A stretch of 64,000 nucleotides of DNA from a virus: the IMG/VR virus record IMGVR_UViG_3300009705_003007, positions 1 through 64,000 of that record, one strand, 5' to 3'. The first letter of the stretch is position 1, and each line of letters begins with the position of its first letter. Below the pieces are notes generated by a model. That model ran no database searches, was not told where the DNA came from, and was given only the letters and a program-made list of their open reading frames with translations. A program made the translations under genes and the position numbers. This document shows, piece by piece, positions 39,194 through 46,463 of this stretch.

Positions 39194-39820
39194 ATGAAGG
39201 GTTTTTTTAATAACGAAGAAGAAGACGTTAATGCTTTAGAGAAGAAGCATATAAAGAGGAATAAGCCTCAAGTCTTCGATAATATAATAAGTGGTGGTAA
39301 AAAGGTTAAGGATTATATCGAACCAGAGAGACAAAGAGAAACGCCCTGTCAATGTCAAATGACAGAAGATACAGGAAGTATATTTTGCGATAGACATCAA
39401 TGCATAAAAAGCAAGTCCTTGCATCATCTATGTAAAAACAGAATGGCTTATTTTGAAATGTGGGAAGAAGGCAAAGGGCCAATGCAAGACCCGTTAAGTC
39501 AAACGATGGTGTCAAGAGGTCACAGAGGAACAGAAAATAAGGAAGAACAGAAAACTAAACAACAAATAGGATTTTTTAAAGTGGAAGAAGATAATGGATT
39601 CTTTATGGGCGATTTAGACATACCGTCTGAATCAAGAGGTTTAGGAGACACTTTAGCAAAAATAACCAAGGTTACAGGAATTAAGAAGGCTGTAGACACA
39701 GTGTTTAGCGCCATAAAGAAGGATTGCGGATGCAAGGAAAGACAAAGTAAGTTAAACAAAGTCTTTCCCTACAAAAGGGATGAAGCCAAGCAACATAAAA
39801 CAAAAGGCTTTTTCCAATAA
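39194..39820 (+). CDS. Small cysteine/histidine-rich protein, probable zinc binder
   Basis: A 208-residue protein. An in-frame ATG at 39170 lies inside the previous gene, but AGAGGAAT (39183-39190) sits before ATG 39194, which I take as the start. Residues about 50-90 hold C-Q-C, C-D-R-H-Q-C, H-H-L-C-K-N, then Y-F-E-M-W-E-E-G-K-G-P, a Cys/His array that looks like a zinc site. The C-terminus has C-G-C-K-E-R-Q-S-K-L-N-K-V-F-P. I recall both phrases from phage and planctomycete proteins, but cannot verify this here. Short G-F-F phrases occur at start, middle and end (KGFFNN, IGFFKVEE, KGFFQ). The function is unknown; it may help assemble or cap the giant cysteine-rich protein encoded just upstream. 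Confidence 0.6.
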   Translation: MKGFFNNEEEDVNALEKKHIKRNKPQVFDNIISGGKKVKDYIEPERQRETPCQCQMTEDTGSIFCDRHQCIKSKSLHHLCKNRMAYFEMWEEGKGPMQDPLSQTMVSRGHRGTENKEEQKTKQQIGFFKVEEDNGFFMGDLDIPSESRGLGDTLAKITKVTGIKKAVDTVFSAIKKDCGCKERQSKLNKVFPYKRDEAKQHKTKGFFQ

Positions 39821-39840
39821 TGGTGTATAATACTATAGAA
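39821..39840 (+). promoter_or_regulatory. Second copy of the TGGTGTATAAT promoter-like element
   Basis: TGGTGTATAAT at 39821-39831 is identical to 3252-3262. It starts at the base after the previous stop and lies 44 bp before the ATG at 39865, with the -10 hexamer at 39826-39831. No -35 box is visible. Confidence 0.6.
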
Positions 39841-39864
39841 TATAAGCTCTAAGGAGATTAAAAC

Positions 39865-40575
39865 ATGGCATCCATAAGTTTCTTTGCTGGAAGCACTTCC
39901 ATAAATAACCTTTCAGGCTCTGGTCTGGGGTTTTTTGGCGGTTCTTTTGGGCAATCAGTTCAATTAAATAACTGGCAAGACACAACGTTTATTACCGACG
40001 GTAACGGCACCAGCAATGGTGGCGCTGGTAATAATATGAAATATTCTACCGACACAAAGTCTTTTGCTGCGGGTGTTGTACCTGCCACTGGACTTCTGTT
40101 TATCCCTAACTCAAAAGCTACGTTAAATGTTAGATTTAGCAACGATAGTGCTGTAAGAACACAGAATACGAAGTTAAGAGTTTTTGACAGAAACAACAAG
40201 AATTTCCCCGCAAGTGGTGTTATCACTAGGGTTGTAGAAATGCTACATCCTTCAGTGTCATACTCTGTAGAAGGATCTGGCGATTCAACTTGGTGGGGAA
40301 GCGCGTCACATACTGGATCAGACGCACAGGGAACGTTTATCGGGTCTAAAAACCCAACTGCTAGATTGCCAGCCGGTACAAACACGGTTGGCGGTAGTGG
40401 AATTTACGTTCCTTTGGCTCAGTCTCCGGGGCCAAGCGGTTTTTACGCTGGCAACGGGTCTGCTAATACAGGCCAATACTATCAGCATGATTGGTATGTC
40501 GGAATATCGGCATCACCAGATAGCATTGGAAGCAAGACCCAGTATGGGTTATACGTAGAGTTAGAATATTTATAA
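39865..40575 (+). CDS. Probable abundant virion protein, separately promoted
   Basis: A 236-residue protein with its own promoter-like element, a strong ribosome site (AAGGAG, 39851-39856) and a terminator after it, which together suggest high monocistronic expression. The sequence is Gly/Ser/Asn-rich and beta-type: L-S-G-S-G-L-G-F-F-G-G-S-F-G near residue 17, then F-I-T-D-G-N-G-T and a central A-T-L-N-V-R-F-S-N-D. The C-terminus Y-Q-H-D-W-Y-V-G-I-S-A-S-P-D ends in an aromatic beta-strand. It is probably a capsid decoration, tail knob or fibre protein. I recall similar proteins from marine phages but not a proven function. Confidence 0.6.
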   Translation: MASISFFAGSTSINNLSGSGLGFFGGSFGQSVQLNNWQDTTFITDGNGTSNGGAGNNMKYSTDTKSFAAGVVPATGLLFIPNSKATLNVRFSNDSAVRTQNTKLRVFDRNNKNFPASGVITRVVEMLHPSVSYSVEGSGDSTWWGSASHTGSDAQGTFIGSKNPTARLPAGTNTVGGSGIYVPLAQSPGPSGFYAGNGSANTGQYYQHDWYVGISASPDSIGSKTQYGLYVELEYL

Positions 40576-40592
40576 TACTTTATATCTCTACC

Positions 40593-40630
40593 ACCCCGTC
40601 AGTTTGTCACCGAACTGTCGGGGTTTTTTT
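40593..40630 (+). terminator. Intrinsic terminator ending the virion module
   Basis: ACCCCGTCAGTT (40593-40604) pairs with AACTGTCGGGGT (40613-40624) with one mismatch around an 8-base loop, followed by a T-run to 40630. It is oriented for + strand transcripts. The stop codon of the convergent minus-strand gene lies in its loop. Confidence 0.9.
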
Positions 40631-41257
40631 GTTCCACATTAGAGCGCACCCGCAATAGACATCCCATTCCTTGGAGAAGTCGTAGACGTTATATTTTTCC
40701 TCAGCTACAATCTCTTCATAAATTTTTACGGAGTCGTGACCGCCACCATCGTCTTCCGTGTCATCAAAAAGAATGTATTGAGGTTCCGTTAAAAGATTTC
40801 TTGAGATAGCGAAGTCTTTCATAACAGACTCTCTTTGGTGGTCGCCGTCTAGAAAGCAAAAATCAAACTGGTTCTCGGAAAGATTTCTTATTGACTCCCT
40901 GATTAACTCAGTGTTTTTTACAACTGAGTCTACATTATGATCAAGCAGTTCTTCGTTGTTGACATAGTGCCAATCCGATGAATTGTTTACATGAGGGTGA
41001 ACAATTAGCTGTTTAACATTCTTTGATTCAACGTCTTTATACTTGTGTATATCAACAGTGACAACAATGCCATCAGGTTGGTATTCATCGAAATATTTTT
41101 GAAAAACTTCGGTTGATTGACCGATATGAGTTCCTATTTCCAAGCAGTACTTTGGCTTTAGATGCACCAAAGAGGAAAATAAGGCTTTTCTAAATTGACG
41201 ATTTTCATTTTTAAATAGACTAGCTTGTTCAGCTTGAATCTTAATTATGTCAACCAT
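40607..41257 (-). CDS. Class I SAM-dependent methyltransferase
   Basis: A 216-residue protein of the Methyltransf_24 type. Seen: the SAM-binding motif C-L-E-I-G-T-H-I-G-Q-S-T near residue 38, the acidic residue ending strand 2 in V-V-T-V-D-I-H, the F-D-F-C-F-L-D-G-D-H motif near 130, and I-L-F-D-D-T-E-D-D-G-G near 163. Such enzymes often methylate sugars or small molecules, which fits the glycan genes upstream in the operon, though the substrate is unknown. It is the last gene of the leftward operon, starts in a TAATG overlap with the zinc-ribbon gene, and its stop lies inside the convergent terminator. Confidence 0.8.
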   Translation of the reverse strand: MVDIIKIQAEQASLFKNENRQFRKALFSSLVHLKPKYCLEIGTHIGQSTEVFQKYFDEYQPDGIVVTVDIHKYKDVESKNVKQLIVHPHVNNSSDWHYVNNEELLDHNVDSVVKNTELIRESIRNLSENQFDFCFLDGDHQRESVMKDFAISRNLLTEPQYILFDDTEDDGGGHDSVKIYEEIVAEEKYNVYDFSKEWDVYCGCALMWNKKTPTVR

Positions 41258-41586
41258 TATTCTTCTTTTTGTGTATCAGGATTCCATTTAACCCAGCCGC
41301 CATCGGGAAGCCAGCCACCTTCTTTGTCCTTACGTTTGGGAAAGAGTCTTCCACCCTTTTTCATAACGCCAAAGGCAAGCTTGGAATTACATCCAGTACA
41401 CCTTGCCTCATGATATAGATTGTCATCTACGTTTCGCACTTGAAAGCGAACATCTTCGCTGCCGCATTTTCCGCATATGTTCTCTGCGAAAATTTCTTGA
41501 AAATTGGCCAACCGTTGAAAAACTTCAACCTGTGTGTCGCCTTCAATTTCTACGGTAGTTCTTCCAGAAGTATAAGTAACTTTCAT
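41257..41586 (-). CDS. Zinc-ribbon protein
   Basis: A 109-residue protein. C-G-K-C near residue 38 and C-T-G-C near 63 form a four-cysteine zinc ribbon, followed by L-A-F-G and R-L-F-P-K-R-K-D and ending with W-L-P-D-G-G-W-V-K-W. I recall this combination in small phage proteins encoded beside recombination genes. It is joined by TAATG overlaps both to the annealing-like gene upstream and to the methyltransferase downstream. It may bind nucleic acid as a partner of the annealing-like protein; this is inferred. Confidence 0.65.
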   Translation of the reverse strand: MKVTYTSGRTTVEIEGDTQVEVFQRLANFQEIFAENICGKCGSEDVRFQVRNVDDNLYHEARCTGCNSKLAFGVMKKGGRLFPKRKDKEGGWLPDGGWVKWNPDTQKEE

Positions 41587-42542
41587 TATGATCTCCAGTC
41601 TATTTTGTAGCCTTTAATTTTGTTGGGAATTTCGCCACCATTTTGATAATTATTTAGAACTTTAATCATCTTCTTGGCGCTGTCTTTATTAACATTATTG
41701 ATGTTTGGGTAATCGCCCTCGCCTATATTAATAAAAGCGATAACATCTATGTCTAATTGGTTGCATCTATTGTCTATAAAATGAACCTGTTGACTGCTAA
41801 TTTTTTTGCTTGATTCATATTCGCCAGACGTAGGCTCTTGTTTAACGGCCTTTTGAACAATACCAACGATATCTTTCTTAGCAAGCTCTTCTGCTGCAAG
41901 ACATCTAAGCTTTAAAGCCTTTCTTAAGGCTCTGCCTTCTGCCCTAGTTGACGCTGTAGCAACGGGATGTGCGCAAAACAGATCATCAGTATTGCCATGC
42001 CAAACATCCGCTACTTCTTTAAAGGTTCTGAAATTGCCTTCATTCATCCAATCAAAGACAACTTTAAATAATACAGTTGCTCTTCCGGGGCCGTTATTGT
42101 CTGTTGCTGGAAAAACCTGTTCTGGCCCAGACTCAATAATGTCACCAAGTAATAACTCAGCAACTCTACGTAACCCAGCACATATAGGATTTCCATCAAT
42201 CATTTCATTAGATTTGAAATGAGCCATCACATACCCAGTCCAGTCATCGCTAAACATAGATGGTCGTTCTTCTTCGTTAGCAAGGTTTTCTTCTTTAATA
42301 ACAACCTCTTTTTTAACGGCGACCTCTTCTTCTTCTTGTTGCTGTTGCTGTTCTGGTTGTTCAAACACCTCTTCAAATAAATCCATAACGCTGGTGTCCT
42401 GCATCGTCACAAAATCTTCATCCTTAGCCATAATAGCCTCCACTAAATCAACTAAATTTTTTTTCTTTGCACCATTTGGAATGGCGCAATTATGTTCTTC
42501 CAAAATTTGCTTAAGCTCTTTTATTGTTTTGTCGTTATACAC
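41586..42542 (-). CDS. SAP-domain, ssDNA-annealing-like recombination protein
   Basis: A 318-residue protein starting with GTG in a TAGTG overlap with the previous gene. Residues 1-40 (I-K-E-L-K-Q-I-L-E-E-H, G-A-K-K-K-N-L-V-D-L-V) look like a SAP DNA-binding domain. An acidic Q/E linker (QQQQQEEEE) follows to about 95. The core (about 100-235) has V-A-T-A-S-T-R-A-E-G-R-A-L-R-K-A-L, resembling Rad52/Erf-type phage annealing proteins. The C-terminus (ISSQQVHFIDNRCNQLD, then a Y-P-N-I-N-N-V-N-K-D-S-A-K-K-M-I pattern) resembles the tail of such proteins. It probably anneals single strands during replication-linked recombination. The exact family is uncertain. Confidence 0.6.
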   Translation of the reverse strand: MYNDKTIKELKQILEEHNCAIPNGAKKKNLVDLVEAIMAKDEDFVTMQDTSVMDLFEEVFEQPEQQQQQEEEEVAVKKEVVIKEENLANEEERPSMFSDDWTGYVMAHFKSNEMIDGNPICAGLRRVAELLLGDIIESGPEQVFPATDNNGPGRATVLFKVVFDWMNEGNFRTFKEVADVWHGNTDDLFCAHPVATASTRAEGRALRKALKLRCLAAEELAKKDIVGIVQKAVKQEPTSGEYESSKKISSQQVHFIDNRCNQLDIDVIAFINIGEGDYPNINNVNKDSAKKMIKVLNNYQNGGEIPNKIKGYKIDWRS

Positions 42543-43330
42543 TATGCTTCAATTTCAATAAGTCGTTTTGTGATAGGTGGAAAATCTTTGTCGATTTTCT
42601 CTAATTGTTCGATGATTGCGCTGAGCGTGTCTCTCATGTTTTTCTGAGAAAGGTTACGGACAATATTCTTAACACGAAGTATAACAAATCCGCGATTTAT
42701 AAGCAACCCTGCTTTTTGCGCATCTGAGCGAATATGTCTATCTAAGCTTTGTTGACCCCAAATTGGTAAAAAGTGAGCTGGCCCGTCGATTTCAATAGCT
42801 GTTTTTAAGGAAGGGATGAATAAATCAACTTCCAGTTTGTCGTTTGAAACCAAACCTCTCTTATGAAAGATAACCCCGTACCCAGCCTTTGTCAACCCTT
42901 CATTTATAAATTTCTCAATCTTAGATCCTTCTTTACTTGCTCTACGAACAGCTTCAGCCGCTAATTTGCGAAGATTGGCCTTCTCTTCCTCGGACATTTC
43001 TTCCCATTGTTTTCTTGATAACTCTGAACGCCTTTCTCGTTCGTCTTCTTCCATGTTGTCCCAATACGTAGCCATGCCATTGCTAATTGCAACCTTTTCG
43101 GCTTCCGTTCGTTTCTTCCCCTTTGTAGGATGTTCATGCCTACCGCTTTTAATAGCAACCGTTTGTGCCACGCTTTTGTCTCTAAGAGGAACCCCAAGAG
43201 TGTTTAAAGTTCTACGAATTTTATTAGGATAGGTTTTAAGCTCCTGAGCTATTTCATAGGTACTCTTCTGTTCTTCGGTGTATTGTTCTATAATGTATTC
43301 TTTATACTTGTTGATAAAAGCACTACTCAT
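42542..43330 (-). CDS. HTH plus PD-(D/E)XK homing-type endonuclease
   Basis: A 262-residue protein. Residues about 8-55 look like a helix-turn-helix (STYEIAQELKTYPNKIRRTLNTLGVPLR). Residues 65-130 hold helical NUMOD-like units (TEAEKVAISNGMATYW, RSELSRKQWEEMSEEEK). The C-terminal domain (about 135-250) is a nuclease of the Vsr/DUF559 type with L-E-V-D-L-F-I-P, A-I-E-I-D-G-P-A-H-F and V-I-L-R-V-K-N. HTH plus NUMOD plus nuclease is typical of phage-borne free-standing homing endonucleases, which cut DNA lacking them. It lies between the glycan and recombination genes and overlaps its neighbours by a few bases. Its target is unknown; a role in repair is possible. Confidence 0.75.
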   Translation of the reverse strand: MSSAFINKYKEYIIEQYTEEQKSTYEIAQELKTYPNKIRRTLNTLGVPLRDKSVAQTVAIKSGRHEHPTKGKKRTEAEKVAISNGMATYWDNMEEDERERRSELSRKQWEEMSEEEKANLRKLAAEAVRRASKEGSKIEKFINEGLTKAGYGVIFHKRGLVSNDKLEVDLFIPSLKTAIEIDGPAHFLPIWGQQSLDRHIRSDAQKAGLLINRGFVILRVKNIVRNLSQKNMRDTLSAIIEQLEKIDKDFPPITKRLIEIEA

Positions 43331-43805
43331 TGATAATCCTCACTAATTTTTCTATGTTAAAATCGTTTACTACATCGGTAACTTTTCTATTGCAATAGTT
43401 TTCTATTGCTTTAGAATGGTCTTCACTTCTTGCTATAAGTTTCATGTTTGGATCTGAAAAAGCCTGAATGGTCGTTTCATAAGGGGCGACAGATTTTACT
43501 CTTTCTCTAGTCCACTCAAGATCCCAAACGTAAAAAAACTTTTTCTTAGTCGCGAAGCATTTACTAAGTGATTTCGCCGTAGCAACACTTGTTGCAATTA
43601 ACGCACCACTAAAACTCCACACTTCATTAATAGACATTAAAGCAAAGTTGGGATTTAATACGCTCGCTGAAGAATTTTCAAAGAACACTGTAAAATCACA
43701 GCTTTCGTCTTCCAAGTAAGTGTTTATGTTTTTTATAAGGTTAAATGATAACTGACTAGAAGACGTTTCTTCTATCAAGAATCCTATTTGGTTATTTCTT
43801 TGCAT
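43323..43805 (-). CDS. Hypothetical protein of the glycan locus
   Basis: A 160-residue protein. An ATG at 43862 is in frame, but it lies well inside the upstream epimerase; ATG 43805 gives only a 14-bp overlap and is preferred. The sequence (IGFLIEETSSSQLSFNLIKNIN, DFTVFFENS, then WSFSGALIATSVATAKSLSKC and F-Y-V-W-D-L-E-W) has the alternating strand-helix pattern of a Rossmann-like fold, and I-A-R-S-E-D-H-S-K-A-I-E-N near the end resembles the donor-domain part of glycosyltransferases. No catalytic residues can be assigned. It is probably an accessory or degenerate transferase domain. Confidence 0.55.
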   Translation of the reverse strand: MQRNNQIGFLIEETSSSQLSFNLIKNINTYLEDESCDFTVFFENSSASVLNPNFALMSINEVWSFSGALIATSVATAKSLSKCFATKKKFFYVWDLEWTRERVKSVAPYETTIQAFSDPNMKLIARSEDHSKAIENYCNRKVTDVVNDFNIEKLVRIINE

Positions 43806-44745
43806 CGGCTTTTTCTTTATTTGTCTCGTACCATTGTACTGTATGTTTAATGCCTTCTTCAATATTTACTGGATTGATTGTCACAAAGTCTTTCATTCTA
43901 GTTGTATCTAAAAGCTTCTTCATTTGGCCGTCTGGTTTATCTGTATTCCAAAGCACCTCACCCTTATAGTCCACCGCTTTAGAAATATAGTTAACAAGTT
44001 GTTTTATACTGATCTCTCTTCCTGTTCCAATATTTAACGGTTGAGAACAATCATTATAACTTTGAAAAGCTTGAACGATTGCTTCGGCGGCATCGTCAAC
44101 ATACATGAATTCTCTCATGGGGTTTCCAGTTCCCCAGCATTCAACCTCGTCTGTTTCTTCTATGACTGCTTCTACAAATTTTCTAATAAGCGCACCAACG
44201 ACCTTAGTTCTTACTAAATCAAAAGTATCATTTGGCCCATACAGATTGGTTACACAGACAGTAGATGCGTTTAGTTCATATTGATCATTATACGCCTCTG
44301 ATGCTATTTGCAGTACTCTTTTTGCAATGCCGTGCGCTCTAATTGTTTTGTTAGGAAGACCATCCCAAAAGGTCTCTTCCTTTAACACATCCATTCCCGT
44401 GTCTGGATAAGCACATGATGTCATAATTGATAGGATCTTTTTAACACCAGTGTATTCACATGCGTGATGAAGATTTAGTCCCATAACAGTATTTGAGTAT
44501 AGAATATCTGCTGGGTACATTCGGTTAAATTCTATACCTCCATTATAGCCAGCCGCATGTATACAAAAGTCTGGCTTGTGGGAAGTTAAGAAGTGTATTG
44601 TTGTCTGAAGATCATTAAGGTTTACTTCTTTATGCTTCAAGACAAGCGGAGTCGCTCCCTTTTCTGCAATCTTCTGACATATTGCTGTACCAAGAAAGCC
44701 TTCGCCTCCTGTAACCAGAATTGTTGAACCTGTGATGTCTATCAT
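43792..44745 (-). CDS. GDP-L-fucose synthase-like SDR with altered active site
   Basis: A 317-residue extended short-chain dehydrogenase. Seen: the NAD(P) motif G-G-E-G-F-L-G near residue 12, H-A-A-G-Y-N-G-G near 63 and S-C-A-Y-P near 110. E-E-T-F-W-D-G-L-P-N-K-T then A-H-G-I-A-K-R-V-L follows, and N-L-Y-G-P-N-D. These fit the GDP-4-keto-6-deoxymannose epimerase/reductase (Fcl) family. In that family A-K is preceded by Y-G-[IL]; here the catalytic tyrosine is histidine (codon CAC, one base from TAC). It is ATGA-coupled to the SDR gene upstream. It makes or modifies a sugar nucleotide if active. The substrate is inferred from family resemblance. Confidence 0.8.
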   Translation of the reverse strand: MIDITGSTILVTGGEGFLGTAICQKIAEKGATPLVLKHKEVNLNDLQTTIHFLTSHKPDFCIHAAGYNGGIEFNRMYPADILYSNTVMGLNLHHACEYTGVKKILSIMTSCAYPDTGMDVLKEETFWDGLPNKTIRAHGIAKRVLQIASEAYNDQYELNASTVCVTNLYGPNDTFDLVRTKVVGALIRKFVEAVIEETDEVECWGTGNPMREFMYVDDAAEAIVQAFQSYNDCSQPLNIGTGREISIKQLVNYISKAVDYKGEVLWNTDKPDGQMKKLLDTTRMKDFVTINPVNIEEGIKHTVQWYETNKEKADAKK

Positions 44746-45677
44746 GAATACTGATGCCTTATTTGTAAAATTGGCGCTACTTTAATTAATTCTTGTATAC
44801 CAGTCATTATATCTACATCACAAGAGAAGCCCTCATTTTCTAGCTTGTTATAGCTAACTTCATAATCTCTTTGGTCAGCATCCGTCCCAATTTCTTCATA
44901 ATGAACAAAACAGCCAGTATGATCTTTGACATACTCTGCTAATTCTCTTTTTGTCCAATTAAGATGATTTGCTCCAGCATTATAAACTTTATGTTTCCAG
45001 CTACCCATATTCTCAAAACCCATAGTAAAGGCTTTAGACATGTCACGAACGTGAATAAAAGTTCGTCTAAAATCAGCTTGAAAAATAGTTAAGATACCAT
45101 TTGTTAAAGCTTGATAAACAAAGTCATTTACGAGCAAGTTCACCCGCATGCATGGGCTAACACCAAAACCCGTCGCAAAACGAAAAGAAACAGTGTTATC
45201 TTCTTCAGACATCATTTCTTCTGCAACTCGTTTATTTACGCCATATTGTGACACGGCGTTTAGTGGAGATTCTTCTGTGCATATACCCTGCACTTTACCA
45301 TAGACGCTACCCGTAGAGGCATAAACAAGCGGAATGCTTTTAGAATGAAGATTTCTAGCATTAATAACATTCATTGCTCCTTCAACATTAACAGCGCTCG
45401 CTAGAGAAGGTTGGGCTTTACAGGCTGGAAATCCTACAATAGCTGCTAAATGGATGATTGCATCACACCCCTTAACGGCTTCGTTTATTTGTGCAGGAAC
45501 AGTGACATCCCCATACACGAATTCAAAATTTGGATTTATTGCTAAAGGGATAATGGCATCACATTGCCCTTTATGAAAGTTATCTAAACATTTAACTTTA
45601 TATCCACTATCAAGAAGCTGTCGGCAAAGAACATTTCCAACATAACCTCCACCACCTGTAACTAATATTTTTGTCAT
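44742..45677 (-). CDS. NAD-dependent sugar epimerase/dehydratase (extended SDR)
   Basis: A 311-residue protein with G-G-G-G-Y-V-G-N near residue 8, the acidic residue of strand 2 in C-L-D-N-F, H-L-A-A-I-V-G near 77, Y-A-S-T-G-S-V-Y-G near 118 and the catalytic Y-G-V-N-K near 144, all intact. R-R-T-F-I-H-V-R-D-M near 209 is the usual substrate-side segment. It acts on a nucleotide-activated sugar; the precise sugar cannot be told. A 72-bp AT-rich gap precedes the start, one of only two sizeable gaps on this strand, so a promoter may lie there. It overlaps the next gene by ATGA. Confidence 0.85.
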   Translation of the reverse strand: MTKILVTGGGGYVGNVLCRQLLDSGYKVKCLDNFHKGQCDAIIPLAINPNFEFVYGDVTVPAQINEAVKGCDAIIHLAAIVGFPACKAQPSLASAVNVEGAMNVINARNLHSKSIPLVYASTGSVYGKVQGICTEESPLNAVSQYGVNKRVAEEMMSEEDNTVSFRFATGFGVSPCMRVNLLVNDFVYQALTNGILTIFQADFRRTFIHVRDMSKAFTMGFENMGSWKHKVYNAGANHLNWTKRELAEYVKDHTGCFVHYEEIGTDADQRDYEVSYNKLENEGFSCDVDIMTGIQELIKVAPILQIRHQYS

Positions 45678-45749
45678 GTATGCACCTGTTTGTCGTGATC
45701 CAACCTGCTTATATATATAATAACGATTTTTTCTTTATTGAACCCAATA
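45678..45749 (-). promoter_or_regulatory. AT-rich gap, possible internal promoter region
   Basis: This 72-bp space on the minus strand lies between the GT25 gene and the SDR gene. A TATAAT reads leftward at 45754-45749 across the stop codon of the GT25 gene, and a long TA run (TATATATATA) lies further down. No matching -35 is seen. AGGTG before ATG 45677 is the ribosome site. Confidence 0.3.
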
Positions 45750-46463
45750 TTATAGTTTTGATCTGGTTGTTGTGCTTTGTTCACACTCGCTGAAGATGCC
45801 TTTGTCGTGAATTATCTTAGGCGCAAGAAAGAATGATTCTATTTTATCATGAAAGAATCTAGATAGTTGCGAGTCTATGGGATTAATTGGTTCTAGCCTA
45901 GTTATGATGTCTAAAATCTTTCTAGAAATTATAACACCATGCAGTCCACCGATTCTATTTACTGTTCCCACCCCTATAGATTCTGATTCTTTCCATATCC
46001 TTTCTATGTCGTTATTAAATTCATCACCTTCGTCTCCAATCCACCATCCTAAATAAAGCATGTCATAGTTTATCTTTTCAATTTCAGATTCCGTTTCTTT
46101 AACTACTTTATCAAACCTCTCGGTAAAATAAGAATCGTCTTCTAAGAATAAGACCTTTTCATCACCATCCTCTAAAGCTTTTTTTGCCATGGCTTGATGT
46201 GACAAAAAAGCGTTACAGTGTTTTATTTTTTTTGTCCGTATCTCTTCTTCTGTGTTTGTTTCATGGCCACCGTATCCCCAGTTATCAATAGGTGCATCTT
46301 CTATGTCTACCCTATCGTATTCTTGCGAATCAAGTAGTTTACCATCACCAGCTAAAAAACGATTAAACTCCAAGCCTTTGGATTCGCATTGATTCTTTAG
46401 GTCAAGCCAGTGTTCTTTTCTTTTGTCTAAACATAGACAATAAGCTTTTTTTATTCCAAACAT
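45750..46463 (-). CDS. Glycosyltransferase family 25-like protein
   Basis: A 237-residue protein. It opens with A-Y-C-L-C-L-D-K-R-K-E-H-W, the start typical of GT25 lipooligosaccharide transferases. Near residue 85 it has C-N-A-F-L-S-H-Q-A-M-A-K-K-A-L, and at about 107-115 V-L-F-L-E-D-D-S-Y-F, where the E-D-D acidic triplet should bind the metal and nucleotide sugar. G-G-L-H-G-V-I-I-S-R near 168 matches the family's G-x-x-G-Y-x-I-S segment. It probably transfers galactose or a related sugar to a glycan. It starts in a TAATG overlap with the upstream gene. Confidence 0.8.
   Translation of the reverse strand: MFGIKKAYCLCLDKRKEHWLDLKNQCESKGLEFNRFLAGDGKLLDSQEYDRVDIEDAPIDNWGYGGHETNTEEEIRTKKIKHCNAFLSHQAMAKKALEDGDEKVLFLEDDSYFTERFDKVVKETESEIEKINYDMLYLGWWIGDEGDEFNNDIERIWKESESIGVGTVNRIGGLHGVIISRKILDIITRLEPINPIDSQLSRFFHDKIESFFLAPKIIHDKGIFSECEQSTTTRSKL

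Noticed and set aside
39236-39759. Minus-strand open frames opposite the 39194 gene
   Set aside because: They lie fully inside a coupled + strand gene, have no ribosome site and no recognisable domain, and give low-complexity hydrophobic translations.
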